Positions 13,416-14,872 of a stretch of DNA of 14,872 bases are shown piece by piece (position 1 is the first letter of the stretch; every line of letters begins with the position of its first letter). A program made the position numbers and the translations under genes. The DNA comes from Planctomycetota bacterium (GTDB lineage Bacteria; Planctomycetota; UBA1135; UBA2386): NCBI GenBank assembly GCA_020638695.1, contig JACKIB010000046.1, forward strand, positions 1 to 14,872, given 5' to 3'. The notes beneath the pieces were generated by a model. That model made no database searches. It saw only the letters and a program-made list of their open reading frames with translations, and was not told where the DNA came from.

Positions 13416-14860
13416 TTCTTCCGTCCTGTCCACTGCGCCACCATGCCGATCGCGAAGGTAGCCGTCGAGCCGACCAACGCATACCACGGCCACGCCAACG
13501 ACGTGCCACGCCACACCCAGACCATCACCGCGACCCCACCGACCATGCCGATCGTCGCGGCGCGGTGCCCCACGCGTCGGGTGAAGATGCCGAGCGCGAA
13601 CACCCCGAGGATGATCCCGGTGGTCCAACCTTGCACCGCCAACACCGAGCTGATCACCCCCATCCGGAGACCCTGACTCCCGATGCCGACCGCGATCTGC
13701 GCGACCCCGAAGCCGACGGTCAGCAGCTTGACGGCGCGCAGCCGCCGGCGGTCGTCGTCGTCGGACCTCGCGGGCATCAGGATGTCGTTCACCAGCGCCG
13801 TGGCTGCCGAGTTGAGCGAACTCGACAGCGTCGACATCGCGGCGGCGAACACCGCCCCGAGCACTACGCCGCGCACGCCGGAGGGCAGGTGATCGACCAC
13901 GAACCGCGCGAGCACCCGATCACGGTCGCCGACCGGGTCGAACGCGATCGCAGGCGGGTGCTGCTGGTAGAACACGAACAGCGCGGTGCCGATCGCCAAG
14001 AACAGCGTGAACTGCAGGAGCACCACCGGGCCGCTGAGCGCCAGCGCCACCCCTGCCTGGGCGCGGCTGCGCGCGCACAGGTAGCGCTGCACCAGCATCT
14101 GGTCGACCCCGTGGGTGCCGATGGTCAACACCGCGCCGCCGACCACGCCGGCCCACAGCACGTGCGCCTTGTCGAATCGCCACTCGGTGTCGAACACCCG
14201 CAGCTTGTCCCGAGCGCCGACCGTCGCTTGCTCGACCACCGCGTTCCACCCGCCGTCGATCCGATCGAGCAGCACCCACATGGCGATCGCGGCTCCCGCC
14301 ATGTAGATCAACAGCTGCAGCAAATCGGTCCACAGCACCGCCCGCATTCCGCCGCTGAATGTGTAGACGATCGTCGCCACACCGAGGCAGGCCACCGCCG
14401 TGCCGAGGTCGATCCCGGCGACGATCTGTAGCACGAGCGCGCTGAGGAACAGCCGCATGCCATCGCCGAGCGTGCGGGTGACGACGAACAACCCGCTCGC
14501 CAGCTGCTTCACCGACCCGCCGAAACGGGTCTGCAGCACTTCGTACGCGGTGAACAGATTGCCGGTGAAGTAGCGGGGCAGCAGCACCGCCGTGACCAGT
14601 AACCGACCGAGCACGTAGCCGATCGGCAGCTGCAGGAAGGTCCAGTCCGAGCTCCACGCGAGACCGGGCACGCTCAGGAACGTGACGGTGCTGGTCTCGG
14701 TGGCGACGATCGACGCGAGGATCACCCACCACGGGAAGTCCCGCCCGCCGAGCATGAACTCCGCCGCACTCTGCCGGCGGCGCCCGACCCACAGGCCGAA
14801 CCCCACCATCCCGAGCAGGTAGGCGATGAGGATCCCCAGGTCGAGTCCGCTGAGTCGCAC
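13412..14860 (-). CDS. Sodium:solute symporter (SSS family)
   Basis: This 482-residue inner-membrane carrier of the SSS family (PF00474) has about 13 hydrophobic segments. Recognisable blocks are G-G-R-D-F-P-W-W and A-T-E-T-S-T-V-T-F-L-S-V-P-G (about 38-65), the T-F-S-G-G-M-R-A-V-L-W-T-D loop (about 168-180), G-T-H-G-V-D-Q-M-L-V-Q-R-Y-L (about 253-266) and A-A-A-M-S-T-L-S-S-S-L-N-S (about 345-357), the last holding the Ser/Thr residues typical of the sodium site. Members import sugars, sialic acid, amino acids and vitamins with sodium. Coupling to the NamZ-type gene through a four-base overlap suggests an amino-sugar or muropeptide-derived substrate, by inference. The GTG at 14858-14860 is preferred, with AAAGAG just upstream, but the frame stays open to the window edge, 12 bases further, so the true start could lie outside. 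Confidence 0.92.
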   Translation of the reverse strand: MRLSGLDLGILIAYLLGMVGFGLWVGRRRQSAAEFMLGGRDFPWWVILASIVATETSTVTFLSVPGLAWSSDWTFLQLPIGYVLGRLLVTAVLLPRYFTGNLFTAYEVLQTRFGGSVKQLASGLFVVTRTLGDGMRLFLSALVLQIVAGIDLGTAVACLGVATIVYTFSGGMRAVLWTDLLQLLIYMAGAAIAMWVLLDRIDGGWNAVVEQATVGARDKLRVFDTEWRFDKAHVLWAGVVGGAVLTIGTHGVDQMLVQRYLCARSRAQAGVALALSGPVVLLQFTLFLAIGTALFVFYQQHPPAIAFDPVGDRDRVLARFVVDHLPSGVRGVVLGAVFAAAMSTLSSSLNSAATALVNDILMPARSDDDDRRRLRAVKLLTVGFGVAQIAVGIGSQGLRMGVISSVLAVQGWTTGIILGVFALGIFTRRVGHRAATIGMVGGVAVMVWVWRGTSLAWPWYALVGSTATFAIGMVAQWTGRKK

Positions 14861-14872
14861 GATCTCTTTGCG

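Noticed and set aside
13920..14792. A second minus-strand frame of 290 codons within the symporter gene
   Set aside because: It is a shifted frame of a gene with unmistakable SSS motifs, and its translation has no hydrophobic segments.

Overview
The window is about 14.9 kb of very GC-rich DNA that is almost fully coding, with strongly G/C-biased third codon positions. It looks like the chromosome of a Gram-negative-type bacterium, most probably a member of the Planctomycetota. That placement is an inference. It rests on large secreted proteins with typical signal peptides that end in about 110-residue C-terminal modules of a kind I associate with that phylum, on few clear Shine-Dalgarno sites, and on a DUF1343 plus sodium:solute symporter pair. 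I see no rRNA, tRNA, CRISPR array, transposase or integrase. No stretch above 300 bases lacks a gene; the largest gaps are 2378-2640, 6965-7181, 7884-8121 and 9112-9277.

Layout. (1) 46-1508, minus: a COG0523/CobW-type metal GTPase translationally coupled to a small lipoprotein. (2) 1523-2377, plus: an amidohydrolase-2 family metal hydrolase that diverges from the GTPase with only 14 bp between start codons. It is followed by a small, apparently frameshifted reading frame (2380-2675). (3) 2641-7883, minus: a co-directional run of a DUF2911-like secreted protein, a four-helix membrane protein, an ABC-2 permease, its ATPase, and a secreted protein made of twelve 39-residue repeats. (4) 7884-8121: a divergent region rich in short perfect hairpins, one ending in TTTT. 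(5) 8122-12238, plus: a secreted YVTN-type beta-propeller protein and a 986-residue multidomain N-acetylmuramoyl-L-alanine amidase. (6) 12255-14860, minus: a DUF1343/NamZ-type exo-N-acetylmuramidase whose GTG start overlaps the stop of a sodium:solute symporter gene that reaches the window edge.

Functional reading. The right-hand part combines a peptidoglycan amidase, a NamZ-type enzyme (known to release MurNAc from glycan ends) and a sugar-type symporter, so it may be a murein scavenging or turnover module. The middle part is an ABC-2 export or membrane-remodelling unit with accessory membrane and secreted proteins. The left part couples a putative zinc chaperone GTPase with a metal-dependent hydrolase. 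The most unusual items are the 39-residue repeat protein, the golvesin-type domain inserted inside the amidase fold, and the hairpin-rich leader at 7970-8069.
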